Positions 24,142 to 33,504 of a stretch of DNA of 64,000 nucleotides are shown here, one piece after another. The stretch is from Tolypothrix sp. NIES-4075. Its GTDB lineage: Bacteria; Cyanobacteriota; Cyanobacteriia; Cyanobacteriales; Nostocaceae. The translations under genes were made by a program, and so were the position numbers. The stretch lies in NCBI RefSeq assembly GCF_002218085.1, contig NZ_BDUC01000008.1, forward strand, positions 78,377-142,376. The letters run 5' to 3'. The number at the start of each line of letters is the position of its first letter. Position 1 is the stretch's first letter. A model generated the notes under the pieces. It searched no databases and was not told the origin of the DNA. It worked only from the letters and a program-made list of their open reading frames with translations.

Positions 24142-24702
24142 GTGGATTTTCCCATTTACACAATCGACACTGCCCCGGAAGCATCTAAAACAGCCTTAGT
24201 TCATGCAAAGGAAACGTTTGGGTTTATTCCGAATTTAGAAGGGATTTTTGCCCAAGCCCCTGCATTGCTCAAAGGTTCGATGGCGCTGTGGGATTTATTT
24301 GAGGCTACCAGTTTCAGTCTTATCGAACAGCAAGTGATTTACCTGACGGCAAATTATGAACACGAGTGTCACTACTGCATGGCAGCCCATTCTGGTCTAG
24401 CAAAAATGATTGGCATGTCTGCTAATGATATTCAAGCGCTCCGCAACGGCACAGCCTTAAGCGATCCGAAATTACAAGCTTTGCGTCATTTTACCCAACG
24501 CATGATTCAGATGCGTGGTTGGATTGACGATAAAGAAATTGAGGAATTTTTAGCGGCAGGTTATACCCAACAGCAAGTACTGGAAGTAATTGTTGGAATT
24601 GCAATCAAGATTATGCACAATTATACAAATCACATTGCTAAAACACCCCTCGACAGACCGTTTCAACCCTACGTTTGGTCAAAGCCTGCGGTAACAGCGT
24701 AA
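24142..24702 (+). CDS. Carboxymuconolactone decarboxylase/AhpD-family protein
   Basis: 186 residues from a GTG start. The redox motif is visible in YEHECHYCMAAHSGLAKM (Glu, Cys-x2-Cys, His), as in AhpD-type alkylhydroperoxidases; the rest is helical with a conserved IGFIPNLEG-like N-terminus. It may reduce peroxides or be part of thiol redox reactions. Its divergent TetR gene with operators suggests induction by a toxic compound or peroxide. No AhpC partner is nearby. Cytosolic. Confidence 0.85.
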   Translation: MDFPIYTIDTAPEASKTALVHAKETFGFIPNLEGIFAQAPALLKGSMALWDLFEATSFSLIEQQVIYLTANYEHECHYCMAAHSGLAKMIGMSANDIQALRNGTALSDPKLQALRHFTQRMIQMRGWIDDKEIEEFLAAGYTQQQVLEVIVGIAIKIMHNYTNHIAKTPLDRPFQPYVWSKPAVTA

Positions 24703-24721
24703 ATCACTTTTTAGCAAACTG

Positions 24722-24763
24722 GAGAGACAATCGCGTTGCGGTCATAGTATGCAATTGTCTCTC
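24722..24763. terminator. Stem-loop between convergent genes, possible terminator
   Basis: GAGAGACAAT (24722-24731) pairs with ATTGTCTCTC (24754-24763). It lies between the ends of the AhpD-like (+) and cyclase (-) genes. There is no T-run, so the role rests on position and stem. Confidence 0.5.
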
Positions 24764-24818
24764 AACTGCGATTTGTTTTCAGAGTATAATTCAGCAATAG
24801 TATCTAACCACGCTCCTG

Positions 24819-26444
24819 CTAACAACTTCCCAAATAATGCATCTTTGTCTGATAAACTTTGACTAATCGATTAATGCCTTTAAAACGATAATGTCCCATC
24901 TCTTGAAAATCACAGGATTGGGAAAGCATTTTATAAGTAACTTCACTGATGACACATTCACTAGGAGGACAAACAGCCTCCATCCGCGCCGCCAGATTAA
25001 TAGTTGCGCCCAAAGCAGTATAATCAACTCTTTGAGAACTGCCGACATCGCCAACGACAGCCTTACCGCTGTTAATTGCAATGCGTAATTGTAGCGATTC
25101 TTGCCAAAAACCATTGGCGTTAAGCTGTTCGAGACGAGTTAACATACCCTTGGCAGCAGCGACGGCTCTATCTGCATGATCTGATTGCGGTTCCGGTGCG
25201 CCAAAAAATGCCATAATACAATCGCCAATATATTTATCTAAAGTGCCGCCCCAGCCAAACACTTCTTGTAGCATTTCTTCAAATAAATTATTCAATAATT
25301 GAGCAACTTCTGTTGGTGTAACTCGTTCAGAAATTGCTGTAAAGCCGACTAAATCGGCAAATAAAATGCTAATTTCAGTTTCTACGGGTGCTAAACGACC
25401 ATTAGGCAATCCTCCCACAGATATCAACTGTTGCACAACTGCGGGAGAATGATAGCGTTCTAATCTATGGCGAATCACTTCTTCAGTTTTAAGTTTTTCT
25501 ACCAGTAACCAACGTTGAACGCTCGAAGCAACAAGATTTGCCAAAGCTGAAAAAAAGCTCAATTCTTCTTCGCCTTCGTTTTCCCAGTGATAAGAAGAAA
25601 GGGTAGCATCGGCATAAAGAACGCCGACAACTTTATTTTCATCCCATAAAGGTACAGCCATCGCGCTGCGAATACCTTTGACTAAAATGCTGTGTTCTCC
25701 AGCAAATCGTTCATCTTTTTGAGCGTCAGCAGTTTGAATCGCGACTTTTTCTGCAAATACCTTTTGGCAGATACTACGACTAATCCAACTGCCATCGGCT
25801 GCTAAATTTTCTTGTTGAAAAGCTTTTCTAGTGGCAGAGTTCATTAACTCTAGTTTACCGCTTCCATGCACATCAATTAACAATGCCAAGCGATCGATAC
25901 TGTCGAGGTAACGAAAAATAACTTGCTGCACCTGTGAGAAAATTTCTTCAATAGATGCGGCTGCACACAGATTCTTGGCAATATCTACTAAGTCTTTGAG
26001 TCGGGCAATGGTTTGGTCTTTATTAGTTGTCTCGCCGTCCTGACCGTTGGGTTGTATCCATTTTTCTTGTAATTGTTGGACATTGCGAAGAATTGTTCTT
26101 TGTTCAGCAACTTCCTGTTGCCTGGGGCTGAGTGGCGGTTCAGTATAATCTGCATACAGCACTAGTAAACTAACATCGCCTAACCATACAATATCCCCGT
26201 GCTGCAACTTTTGAGGAGAGGTAACAAGACGTTCATTTAATTGCGTCCCGTTTTTGCTGCCCAAGTCTTCAATAGTCCACAAATCGGCGGCAATTTTCAC
26301 TAAGCGGGCATGGCAACGAGAAACTCCCCCAAAAGGTAAGTATAAGTCACATTCTGGCAAACGTCCGATGGTGAATACATCTTGATTCACCGTCACCGTT
26401 GTGTCGTTATCTCCCTCTTGTAGGCGTAGTTTGAGTTCAGTCAT
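24819..26444 (-). CDS. Class III adenylate/guanylate cyclase with FHA and GAF domains
   Basis: 541 residues. FHA domain ~1-95: FTIGRLPECDLYLPFGGVSR and DLGSKNGTQLNERLV, a phosphothreonine-binding module. GAF domain ~165-320, ending GVLYADATLSSYHWENEGEE. Catalytic domain ~355-535: ISILFADLVGFTAISER (metal Asp), LDKYIGDCIMAFFGAP (second Asp, substrate Lys) and DYTALGATINLAARM (transition-state Asn/Arg). The Lys plus Thr at the purine-selecting positions favours ATP, hence cAMP. Soluble. Likely input: a phosphoprotein plus a small molecule. Upstream lies a kinase-WD40 relic; whether the two were linked is open. Confidence 0.9.
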   Translation of the reverse strand: MTELKLRLQEGDNDTTVTVNQDVFTIGRLPECDLYLPFGGVSRCHARLVKIAADLWTIEDLGSKNGTQLNERLVTSPQKLQHGDIVWLGDVSLLVLYADYTEPPLSPRQQEVAEQRTILRNVQQLQEKWIQPNGQDGETTNKDQTIARLKDLVDIAKNLCAAASIEEIFSQVQQVIFRYLDSIDRLALLIDVHGSGKLELMNSATRKAFQQENLAADGSWISRSICQKVFAEKVAIQTADAQKDERFAGEHSILVKGIRSAMAVPLWDENKVVGVLYADATLSSYHWENEGEEELSFFSALANLVASSVQRWLLVEKLKTEEVIRHRLERYHSPAVVQQLISVGGLPNGRLAPVETEISILFADLVGFTAISERVTPTEVAQLLNNLFEEMLQEVFGWGGTLDKYIGDCIMAFFGAPEPQSDHADRAVAAAKGMLTRLEQLNANGFWQESLQLRIAINSGKAVVGDVGSSQRVDYTALGATINLAARMEAVCPPSECVISEVTYKMLSQSCDFQEMGHYRFKGINRLVKVYQTKMHYLGSC

Positions 26445-26892
26445 GACAATGATAGATTAATCCACTGAAGCTGGGGTGCTAGCAACCAATACGGTAAAGA
26501 ATACGCCAAGGGTTAGCCCTTCACTATTTCTTTATGACACTGTTAAGGGCTTTCGACAACTATATGTACTAAATGTGACAACAATATGTAGTAGGCGTGG
26601 ATAGCGTTTATTGACAGCATTGAAATGCTGACTACGAAAAAAAATTATTTAATTTGGTGGTAATTCTTTGGATTCGTGAATGTTGTGCCTTAAAAGTTGA
26701 GCGATCGCCTATTTAAACTCCTCAAAGTCAAGCGATCGCACTTTCCTTTGGCATCGGGCAAAGCTTGCCTACTAACGCGGGTTAAAAAATCTCTAAAGTC
26801 AAGCGATCGTATCCTTCTAGGGTATCGGCATCCAGGGTCAAAGCAATTAACACCAACGCTGACGAATCTCAAACCCAAAATCGCACTCAACT
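26445..26892. other. Intergenic region (448 bp) with HIP1-rich repeat, no clear gene
   Basis: Contains the near-identical phrases AAAGTCAAGCGATCG at ~26726 and ~26797 and several HIP1 cores. Short frames exist on both strands but mirror each other and look like shadows. The cyclase promoter should lie at the left end. Confidence 0.5.
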
Positions 26893-28410
26893 TCAACGCG
26901 ACGCCCGCCAAATTTTGATAGTTTTGTCATGACTGCCACTGACTAAAGTTTGCCCATCCGGGCTGATGGCGAGAGAATGAATCGAGTAGGAATGACCAGT
27001 CAGGGTGCGGATTAAATTGCCATCTGCGATCTGCCAAACTTTGATAGTATTGTCACTAGTGCCACTAACTAAAGTCTGCCCATCCGGACTAATGGCGACA
27101 GAAGTAATATAGTTGGAATGACCAGTCAGGGTGCGGATAAGAGTGCCATCTGCGATCTGCCAAATTTTGATTGGGCTATCAACACCGCCACTAACTAAAG
27201 TCTTTCCATCTGGGCTGATGGCAATAGAAGTAATATAGTTGGAATGACCAGTCAGGGTGCGGATAAGAGTGCCATCTGCGATCTGCCAAATTTTGATTGG
27301 GCTATCAACACCGCCACTAACTAAAGTCTTTCCATCTGGGCTGATGGCAATAGAAGTAACCGAGTCGGAATGACCAGTCAGGGTACGGATAAGAGTGCCA
27401 TCTGTTAAATTCCAAATTTTGATTGTTTTGTCCTGACTGCCACTAACTAAAGTCTTTCCATCCGGGCTGATGGCAACAGAAGTAACATAGTTGGAATGAC
27501 CAGTCAGGGTGCGGATAAGAGTGCCATCTGTTAAATTCCAAATTTTGATAGTTTTGTCATTACTGCCACTAACTAAAGTCTTTCCATCCGGGCTGATGGC
27601 GACAGAATTAACCGAGTCGGAATGACCAGTCAGGGTGCGGATAAGAGTGCCATCTGTTAAATTCCAAATTTTGATTGTTTTGTCCCAACTCCCACTGACA
27701 AGAATGGAATTATCACGGCTAATAGCGATGCAATGATCTTCACCGATTGCCTTGGTATGCCCTGTAAGGGTTTGGGCTAGAGAAAGATTTGCTAAGGGAT
27801 TTGGAATTTTCGCAGCCGGACTGGTCGTTAATATAGGGGGCGCAACGGGACTGGATACGGTTACACTTGGTTTTTCAGTCACAGGTGCAGACTGACCGAT
27901 TTTAGATGCTAAATACCCAAACCCTCCCCCTAATAACAGCAGCGCCGCAACGGTCACTGCTACGGGCAATTTCTTTTTTGGACGCTGAAGGATTTTTTGC
28001 TCAATTTCCCCTATTCTTTGCAACAACACTTGAGTATTTGACGGTCGATCGCTTGATTTTCGCGCCATCAAACTATCAATAAAATTGCCCAGCAACGGTG
28101 AAATTGTCACCGCTTGTCGCCAGCGAAACACATCATTATGAGCATCATAAAACTTTAAGGGATGTTGCCCTGTGAGCAAATGTACAAAGGTGCGTCCCAA
28201 GGCAAAAAAATCTGACTGCGGTACAGCTTGGCAATTAATTTGTTCTGCTGAGGTGTACCCTGCGGAAACTACCGCCGTGATTTGGTGTCCCACACCCACC
28301 TTTGCTAAATATGTATAGGTCGCATCCCTCGCTGTCCCAAAGTCAATTAACACCAACTGTCCATTGCTTCTCAACATGACATTTGCGGGTTTAATATCGC
28401 GATGAAACCA
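26893..28410 (-). pseudogene. 5'-truncated Ser/Thr kinase-WD40 gene, cut by an IS630-type element
   Basis: The frame is open from 28410 (WFHRDIKPANVMLRSNGQ) and begins in the kinase catalytic loop: HRD and IDFGTARD are present, but the glycine loop, the ATP Lys and helix C are missing. At 28411 the frame meets TAG in inserted DNA. Downstream are the rest of the C-lobe, a membrane helix (VAVTVAALLLLGGGFGYLAS) and seven WD40 repeats of ~42 residues (ISPDGKTLVSG..DKTIKIW), a full seven-blade propeller. An internal ATG at 28377 could express a kinase-dead, membrane-anchored WD40 protein. The N-lobe is not found on the other side of the element. The repeats are nearly identical, pointing to recent amplification. 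Confidence 0.85.
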
Positions 28411-29405
28411 CTAGATGTTGTGGTGGCTCAAGAGTGGGCAGGTAAAGGAACAGCAGGAACTAGGGAAACGCTTGGGCACAGATACCTCAACTGTGACAAG
28501 ATGGTTACAGAAATATCGATTGGGTGGACTTTCTAGGTTATTGGAAATTAAGAAAGCACCAGGCGCAAACCGAAAAATAAATGATGATGCGATCGCAGCA
28601 CTCAAACTTGAGTTGGAAACAGGAAAAGGATTTAGTAGTTACGGTGCAATTGTTGAATGGCTAGACAAGGAGCATGGGCTTGATATCGAGTATGGAACAG
28701 TTTATGTATGGGTTCGATATCGATGCTTGTGCAAAACTAAAAGTACCGCGTCCTCAAAGCTACAAGCAGGATGAAGAATTGATATCTGAGTTTAAAAAAA
28801 ACTCGGTGTCATTCTCAATTGTTTAGAAAAGCTTCTGGCACAAGGGAAGTGCGTACGGTATATGTGTCAGGATGAAACCAGGCTTGGGTTAAAAACCTTA
28901 ACAGGAAAAGTAATTACTGCTGCTGGAGTTAAGCCTACCGTTGAGGTTAAATGGCAACGGGAAAATTTTTGGATTTATGGTGCAATTGAGCCTTTGACAG
29001 GAAAACATTTCCAACATGAATATCCCAAACTCAATGGCGAATATTTTCAACAGTTCTTGGACTGGTTATCTTGTGCAATTAGGCGACGACTACGCAATTT
29101 TACAAATCGACCAAGCTCCCGCTCATACCAGTTCTGCGATTCGCTGGCCTGAAAATATTATTCAAGAGCTTCAACCACCTCATTCTCCCGAACTCAATCC
29201 AATCGAAAGGCTTTGGCAGTTCCTCAAAAAATCGCTCAAAAATGAACTTTTCTCTTCTTTACAAGCTTTAAGCGATAGCGAAGCGCTGCTGCGAAGCGCA
29301 GATCGCATCCAGGAAATATTCAACCAACTTACATTTAAGCAGGTGATGTCTGTTTCCTCTTATAACTTTATTTTAGAAGCTCTTTTCTATCCAGCTTCAT
29401 ATTAA
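28411..29405 (+). mobile_element. Decayed IS630-type insertion element (transposase with three frameshifts)
   Basis: The left junction interrupts the kinase frame at 28411. The transposase can be followed in four pieces: helix-turn-helix part (28415: KSGQVKEQQELGKRLGTD, VTRWLQKYRLGGL); a shift near 28725; KVPRPQSYKQDEELISEFKK; a second shift in an A-run near 28795; YMCQDETRLGLKTLTGKVIT; a third shift near 29073; then LQIDQAPAHTSSAIRW and HSPELNPIERLWQFLKKSLK to TAA 29405. The DDE residues (QDE, IDQA, NPIE) survive but the gene cannot make one protein. Terminal inverted repeats are not obvious. A frameshifting-expressed transposase is possible for one A-run but not all three sites. Confidence 0.85.
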
Positions 29406-29519
29406 ATTGGTATCAGACATTCTTCTTTCAAAACCCCTTTTATCACCTTTATCTTTCTTAAATGACTTAGCGATAACCTCATCACAAGATATATTAATCT
29501 GCGACTGATTTACCAAAAT

Positions 29520-29750
29520 TCAATTTTGAATTGAAGCACCATAAATAATTTCTGATAAACCCGTCCAAACACAAGCAGTAGCACACATCGGGCAAGGTTC
29601 GCCACTAGTATATATAATATAGCAATCGTATATCCCAATTTTGGATTTAGGACTGCTATATAACCTTCTAAAGAAGGATTTATTTTGCCTGACTGTATTA
29701 TAAGCTGCTGCAACCACTTAATTATCTTTAACAATTACCGCACCGTGTAT
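29520..29750 (-). pseudogene. Nucleoside deaminase (guanine/tRNA-adenosine type) remnant
   Basis: Reading from 29750: IHGAVIVKDN, an in-frame TAA, VVAAAYNTVRQNK, then unrelated sequence, then YIIYTSGEPCPMCATACVWT and GLSEIIYGASI. PCPMC with the preceding SGEP is the zinc motif of cytidine/guanine deaminases, but the HAE zinc/proton-shuttle motif is absent, replaced by ~18 residues (SFFRRLYSSPKSKIGIYD) that look like inserted repeat. No activity is expected. It sits just beyond the decayed IS. Confidence 0.7.
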
Positions 29751-29906
29751 CTTTTTTTTGCCTCTGAAAAGCGCTAGGCGCATAAAATCTTCAGGTTTGA
29801 TAAATAATTAAAAATGGGACAGCTTTATATTTGTAAGTTAACGTAGAGTTGGCTATTGCGTTTATTCTAATCATTCGTAAAGTTATTTACAAGCAATTTG
29901 TCAAAA

Positions 29907-30725
29907 ATGTTACTTTTACGAAAAAAAACAGCATTTTACCTAACAGACTTAGAAACACCTGTAGGTAAAGCGATTAATCTCACAATTGCTGGATTAGTTC
30001 TACTGTCTTCAGTAATATTTGTTGCGGAAACTTATACTATTCCCAATGCAGTTAGATTTCAATTAAATATAGTAGATACCGTAATATTGATAATTTTCGC
30101 TGTGGAATACATACTCCGCTTGTGGAGTACAGACAACAAAATTAAGTATATTTTTAGCTTTTACTCGATTATTGATTTAATGGCGATTTTGCCATTTTTT
30201 ATCGGAATAGCTGATATCAGCTTTATCCGATTGCTGCGATGGTTTAGAGTTTTACGGTTAATCAGATTTCTAGATAGAAAATCTTTTTTTGGTAAAATTA
30301 GCACCGAAGATGGTGTAATTTTAGGACGAATATTATTTACACTATTTGCAATTATATTTGTTTATTCTGGCTTAATTTATCAAGTTGAGCATCCAGTTAA
30401 CCCAAAAGTTTTCAGAACTTTTTTAGATGCGTTTTATTTTTCGATTGTCACCATGACAACTGTAGGATTTGGTGACGTTACACCAATTTCTGAATTAGGT
30501 CGCTTGCTGACAGTATCGATGATTTTAACAGGTATTGCGTTGATTCCTTGGCAAGTGGGTGATTTAATTAAGCGGTTAGTAAAAACTGCTAATCAGGTAG
30601 AAATAGTTTGTCCGGGTTGCGGTTTAGGTTTCCACGATGCAGATGCTCAATTTTGTAAAGCTTGCGGTACAAAGCTATCTGGTGTGATTGACTCAAGTGT
30701 AGAAAATGAAATTTCTACTTATTAA
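29907..30725 (+). CDS. Voltage-gated-type potassium channel with C-terminal zinc ribbon
   Basis: About 272 residues from ATG 29907; a TTG at 29898 is also in frame. Six membrane helices: the S4-like segment FIRLLRWFRVLRLIRFLDR carries regularly spaced Arg; the pore has TMTTVGFGDVTPIS, a K+ selectivity filter of the GFG type. After the last helix a zinc ribbon (CPGCGLGFHDADAQFCKACG) faces the cytoplasm. It should pass K+ across the cell membrane with voltage dependence. The zinc ribbon is unusual for a small Kv-like channel and may be a regulatory or assembly element. Monocistronic. Confidence 0.88.
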   Translation: MLLLRKKTAFYLTDLETPVGKAINLTIAGLVLLSSVIFVAETYTIPNAVRFQLNIVDTVILIIFAVEYILRLWSTDNKIKYIFSFYSIIDLMAILPFFIGIADISFIRLLRWFRVLRLIRFLDRKSFFGKISTEDGVILGRILFTLFAIIFVYSGLIYQVEHPVNPKVFRTFLDAFYFSIVTMTTVGFGDVTPISELGRLLTVSMILTGIALIPWQVGDLIKRLVKTANQVEIVCPGCGLGFHDADAQFCKACGTKLSGVIDSSVENEISTY

Positions 30726-30821
30726 GCTACATTTTCCGGAAATCTCCTATATATATACGTGTGCTACAATATGTAATTAAGAGATTTAACCCGTTAATAC
30801 GGTAGCTCAAAATTTAAAAAT

Positions 30822-32009
30822 ATGCTGCGTAAAGACATCCCAAACTCAGAAGCAGAAACGCCGATATATAGGCTGATTGGTATTTTGGGTGTATTAGTGG
30901 TGATGGTAGCGATCGCTATTCCAGCATCCAGTCTGATTGCAAATATGTATGGTCCGCACTTTCTGGTGTTGTATGGTTGTGTTATTACCATCACCTTGTT
31001 TGTCAGCGCAAGGCTTGTGCAATCAAGCAAAAATCAAGCTTTACCGTTAATTCCCACAGCATTAGATCCTTACGAAATTGCCTATTTAGATACTGGAGAA
31101 ATCGGAGTTGTCGAGGTAGCTGTTATTGACTTGATACAAAGCGGTTATTTGCAAGTTATCAATAAAGAGTTGATTAAAATTGGGGACAATCGTCTTGAGC
31201 CATCAAGCCTAACATTAATACAGCGTCAGGTATATGACTGGTTTTCTACCCCACGCACAGCAAACGAGATGTATTTTTTGCGATCGCTAACCGAAAAAGT
31301 ACAGCCTTATTGCACAGTTTATCAACAAAGTTTGCAAAATGAGCAACTTCTCAATTCTGACCAGATTAAAGCAAGAAAATGGCAGATTGCTTTGATAGGG
31401 ACATTAATTATTCTAGGTTTGGGTGGCTTCAAGTTAATAGTAGCTTTAGTACACGGACGCCATAATGTCGGTTATCTCATCCTTATGGGCATTTTGTCGC
31501 TGTACTTTCTCATTCATATTTGCAAGCTAGCACAACGTCGGAGTCCCTTAGGTGAAGTTTATCTCAAGCAACTTAAGGAAACCTTCTGGCAGTTAAAGCA
31601 AAAAGTAAAAACTGTCGTCGCTTCGGAAGTTGACTACAACTTGGTTGTCGCACTTTTTGGCATCACCGCACTTGCAGGAACTCAGTACGAGTACTATCAA
31701 AAAATATCTTCACCCAACACTGTTAAGCCTAATAGTAGAACTACTAGGACTAATTCAAGTTCAAGTAGTAGTTCCAGCAGTGGGTGTAGTAGCTGCTGTA
31801 GTACTTCTGGCAATTGTTTCGGCGAAATTTCTTCTAGTAGCGGAAGTTCCTGCGGTAGTAGCTGTAGTAGTTCCGGTGGAAGTTCTTGCGGAAGTTCTTG
31901 CGGTGGAAGTTCTAGCGATAGTAGCTGTAGTAGTTCCGGTGGAAGTTCTTGCGGAAGTTCCTGCGGAAGTTCTTGCGGTGGGGGTTGCGGTGGGGGTTGC
32001 GGTGGTTAG
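30822..32009 (+). CDS. Membrane protein with Cys/Gly/Ser-rich C-terminal tail (TIGR04222-like)
   Basis: 395 residues. Two membrane helices near the N-terminus (LIGILGVLVVMVAIAIPASS; FLVLYGCVITITLFVSARLV) and two near 190-235 flank a soluble part. From about residue 312 the sequence is Ser, Gly and Cys only in the main: SSSSSGCSSCCSTSGNC, then repeated GSSCGSSC, ending GGGCGGGCGG, with 14 Cys. The body resembles the family I recall as TIGR04222. It is followed 41 bp later by a DUF692 enzyme and its partner, so the tail could be a post-translationally modified peptide or a metal-binding segment. No leader peptide or cleavage site is obvious. Precursor role is inference. Confidence 0.75.
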   Translation: MLRKDIPNSEAETPIYRLIGILGVLVVMVAIAIPASSLIANMYGPHFLVLYGCVITITLFVSARLVQSSKNQALPLIPTALDPYEIAYLDTGEIGVVEVAVIDLIQSGYLQVINKELIKIGDNRLEPSSLTLIQRQVYDWFSTPRTANEMYFLRSLTEKVQPYCTVYQQSLQNEQLLNSDQIKARKWQIALIGTLIILGLGGFKLIVALVHGRHNVGYLILMGILSLYFLIHICKLAQRRSPLGEVYLKQLKETFWQLKQKVKTVVASEVDYNLVVALFGITALAGTQYEYYQKISSPNTVKPNSRTTRTNSSSSSSSSSGCSSCCSTSGNCFGEISSSSGSSCGSSCSSSGGSSCGSSCGGSSSDSSCSSSGGSSCGSSCGSSCGGGCGGGCGG

Positions 32010-32050
32010 TAGTGTAAATTTCGTAGTCAGCGATGATCGCGCTTTAACCA

Positions 32051-32884
32051 ATGCTTTCTAATTTACCAACATTAGGTGTAGGATTGGGTTTTCGCGAACC
32101 TTTCAAAAGTGACTTATTTCTGCACCGTCAGCAAGTTGACTTTCTAGAAATTGTTGCAGAACATTATTTAGATGCAACTTCGCAAAAACAGCAGGAATTA
32201 GAACTCTTAGCAGCACATTTCCCGATAATTCCCCACGCTATCAACTTATCTTTAGGCAGTGCGGAAGGTTTGGATACAGATTATCTTCGCAAATTAGCAG
32301 CATTAATTAACCAACTTAACCCACCTTGGTGGAGTGAGCATATCTGCTTTACCAAAGCGGGTGGAGTTGATATCGGGCATTTGTCGCCGCTACCTTATAC
32401 TTATGAAGCACTAGAAGTGCTTTGTCGCAATATTGCTCAAGTACGTCGCTTCGTTGATGTGCCGTTAATTCTAGAAAATATCACTTATATGGTGACACTT
32501 CCCGGTGCCCAGATGACAGAAGCGCAGTTTTTAACCGAAGTTGTAGAACGTTCTGATTGTGGTTTGCTGTTGGATGTAACAAATATCTATACTAATGCTG
32601 TGAACCACAATTATGATATCCAAGCTTTTGTGAAAGAATTACCTTGGGAACGTGTGGTACAATTACATTTCGTTGGTGGACATTGGCATGATGGTATATT
32701 AATTGATAGCCATTCACAGTCAACGCCTGTGGAGGTGTGGAAACTGATGGATGAAGTTGTCGCGAAAATGCCTGTTAAAGGTGTTGTGTTAGAACGAGAT
32801 GAAAATTTGCCTACCTTTGCCGAATTAACAGCGGAATTGCAACACGCAAGGGAAATTGGTAGGAGTCATCAAAGATGGGATTAG
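32051..32884 (+). CDS. DUF692 / multinuclear non-haem iron oxidase (MNIO) family enzyme
   Basis: 277 residues, a TIM barrel with the conserved metal ligands of DUF692: FLEIVAEHYLDA, IIPHAINLSLGSAEG, WWSEHICF, LILENITYM, LLLDVTNIYTNA, LHFVGGHWHDG, and LERDENLPTF. Characterised relatives (MbnB, TglH and others) use two or three iron atoms and O2 to modify Cys residues of ribosomal peptides. The gene begins 41 bp after the Cys-tailed membrane protein and overlaps the next gene by 10 bp, the usual enzyme-partner arrangement. The product of this locus is unknown. Confidence 0.9.
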   Translation: MLSNLPTLGVGLGFREPFKSDLFLHRQQVDFLEIVAEHYLDATSQKQQELELLAAHFPIIPHAINLSLGSAEGLDTDYLRKLAALINQLNPPWWSEHICFTKAGGVDIGHLSPLPYTYEALEVLCRNIAQVRRFVDVPLILENITYMVTLPGAQMTEAQFLTEVVERSDCGLLLDVTNIYTNAVNHNYDIQAFVKELPWERVVQLHFVGGHWHDGILIDSHSQSTPVEVWKLMDEVVAKMPVKGVVLERDENLPTFAELTAELQHAREIGRSHQRWD

Positions 32885-33429
32885 CACAAACGCAGCAAGT
32901 TTTAGCCCAGCTTTACACCAATACGGACTTCAGAGAGCGTTTTTTTGCAAACCCCGAAGCTGTTGGTATCGAGTTTGAATTGAGTGACGATGAAGCGCAG
33001 CAACTAGCGCAATCAGCACAGCAAATTAATATCTTCGCCAATTCGCTTAAGTGGAAACGCTTAGGGGAAGTACGCGAATTATTACCCCGCACGGCGAAAG
33101 TGTTGGGTAAAGATTTCACCGCTTTATTTTGGCAATATGCAGAAACGTATTTACCACAGGGTATCAAGAAACATCTCCAAGATGCGATCGCCTTTGCTAA
33201 TTTCCTGGAAAAAACAACTTCTGATTTAGTTAGCGATTTAGTCCGCTATGAAAAAACGTGGCTTTTAACTTATGAACGCGATCGCTATTTCCAGATATCC
33301 TGGTTTCGTTATGCTGTTCACCGCGATTGTAAAGCGCAATTAGCGATCGCTATTTGGTTTCGCTTCCCCCAAGGACAATTACACCATATCGTGCAGGGAG
33401 TAGGAAAGAGGTTGACGACTACCTATTGA
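32875..33429 (+). CDS. MNIO partner protein (MbnC/HvfC-like role)
   Basis: 184 residues starting with ATG inside the end of the DUF692 gene (10-bp overlap), so production is coupled. The N-terminal ~110 residues are helical (LAQLYTNTDFRERFFANPEA; SDDEAQQLAQSAQQINIF), the C-terminal part alternates strands (FQISWFRYAVHRD). I cannot align it to MbnC by eye, but a downstream overlapping partner that binds the precursor and the oxidase is the rule in this enzyme family. The role is therefore inferred from context. No membrane segment. Confidence 0.65.
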   Translation: MGLAQTQQVLAQLYTNTDFRERFFANPEAVGIEFELSDDEAQQLAQSAQQINIFANSLKWKRLGEVRELLPRTAKVLGKDFTALFWQYAETYLPQGIKKHLQDAIAFANFLEKTTSDLVSDLVRYEKTWLLTYERDRYFQISWFRYAVHRDCKAQLAIAIWFRFPQGQLHHIVQGVGKRLTTTY

Positions 33430-33504
33430 AAATTTCCAAAAAAACTCTGCGTTCCTTTGCGCTTTCCTCCGCTTTCCTTTGCGTTTAAAAAACTCTACAA
33501 CTAC

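Noticed and set aside
26925..27760. Long direct repeats considered as a CRISPR-like or mobile array
   Set aside because: The ~126-bp units code for WD40 blades in one continuous frame.
31630..32061. Val/Ala-rich frame overlapping the Cys-rich tail
   Set aside because: A shadow of the GSSC repeats in another frame; start and end fit no family, and the Cys frame belongs to a full-length membrane protein.
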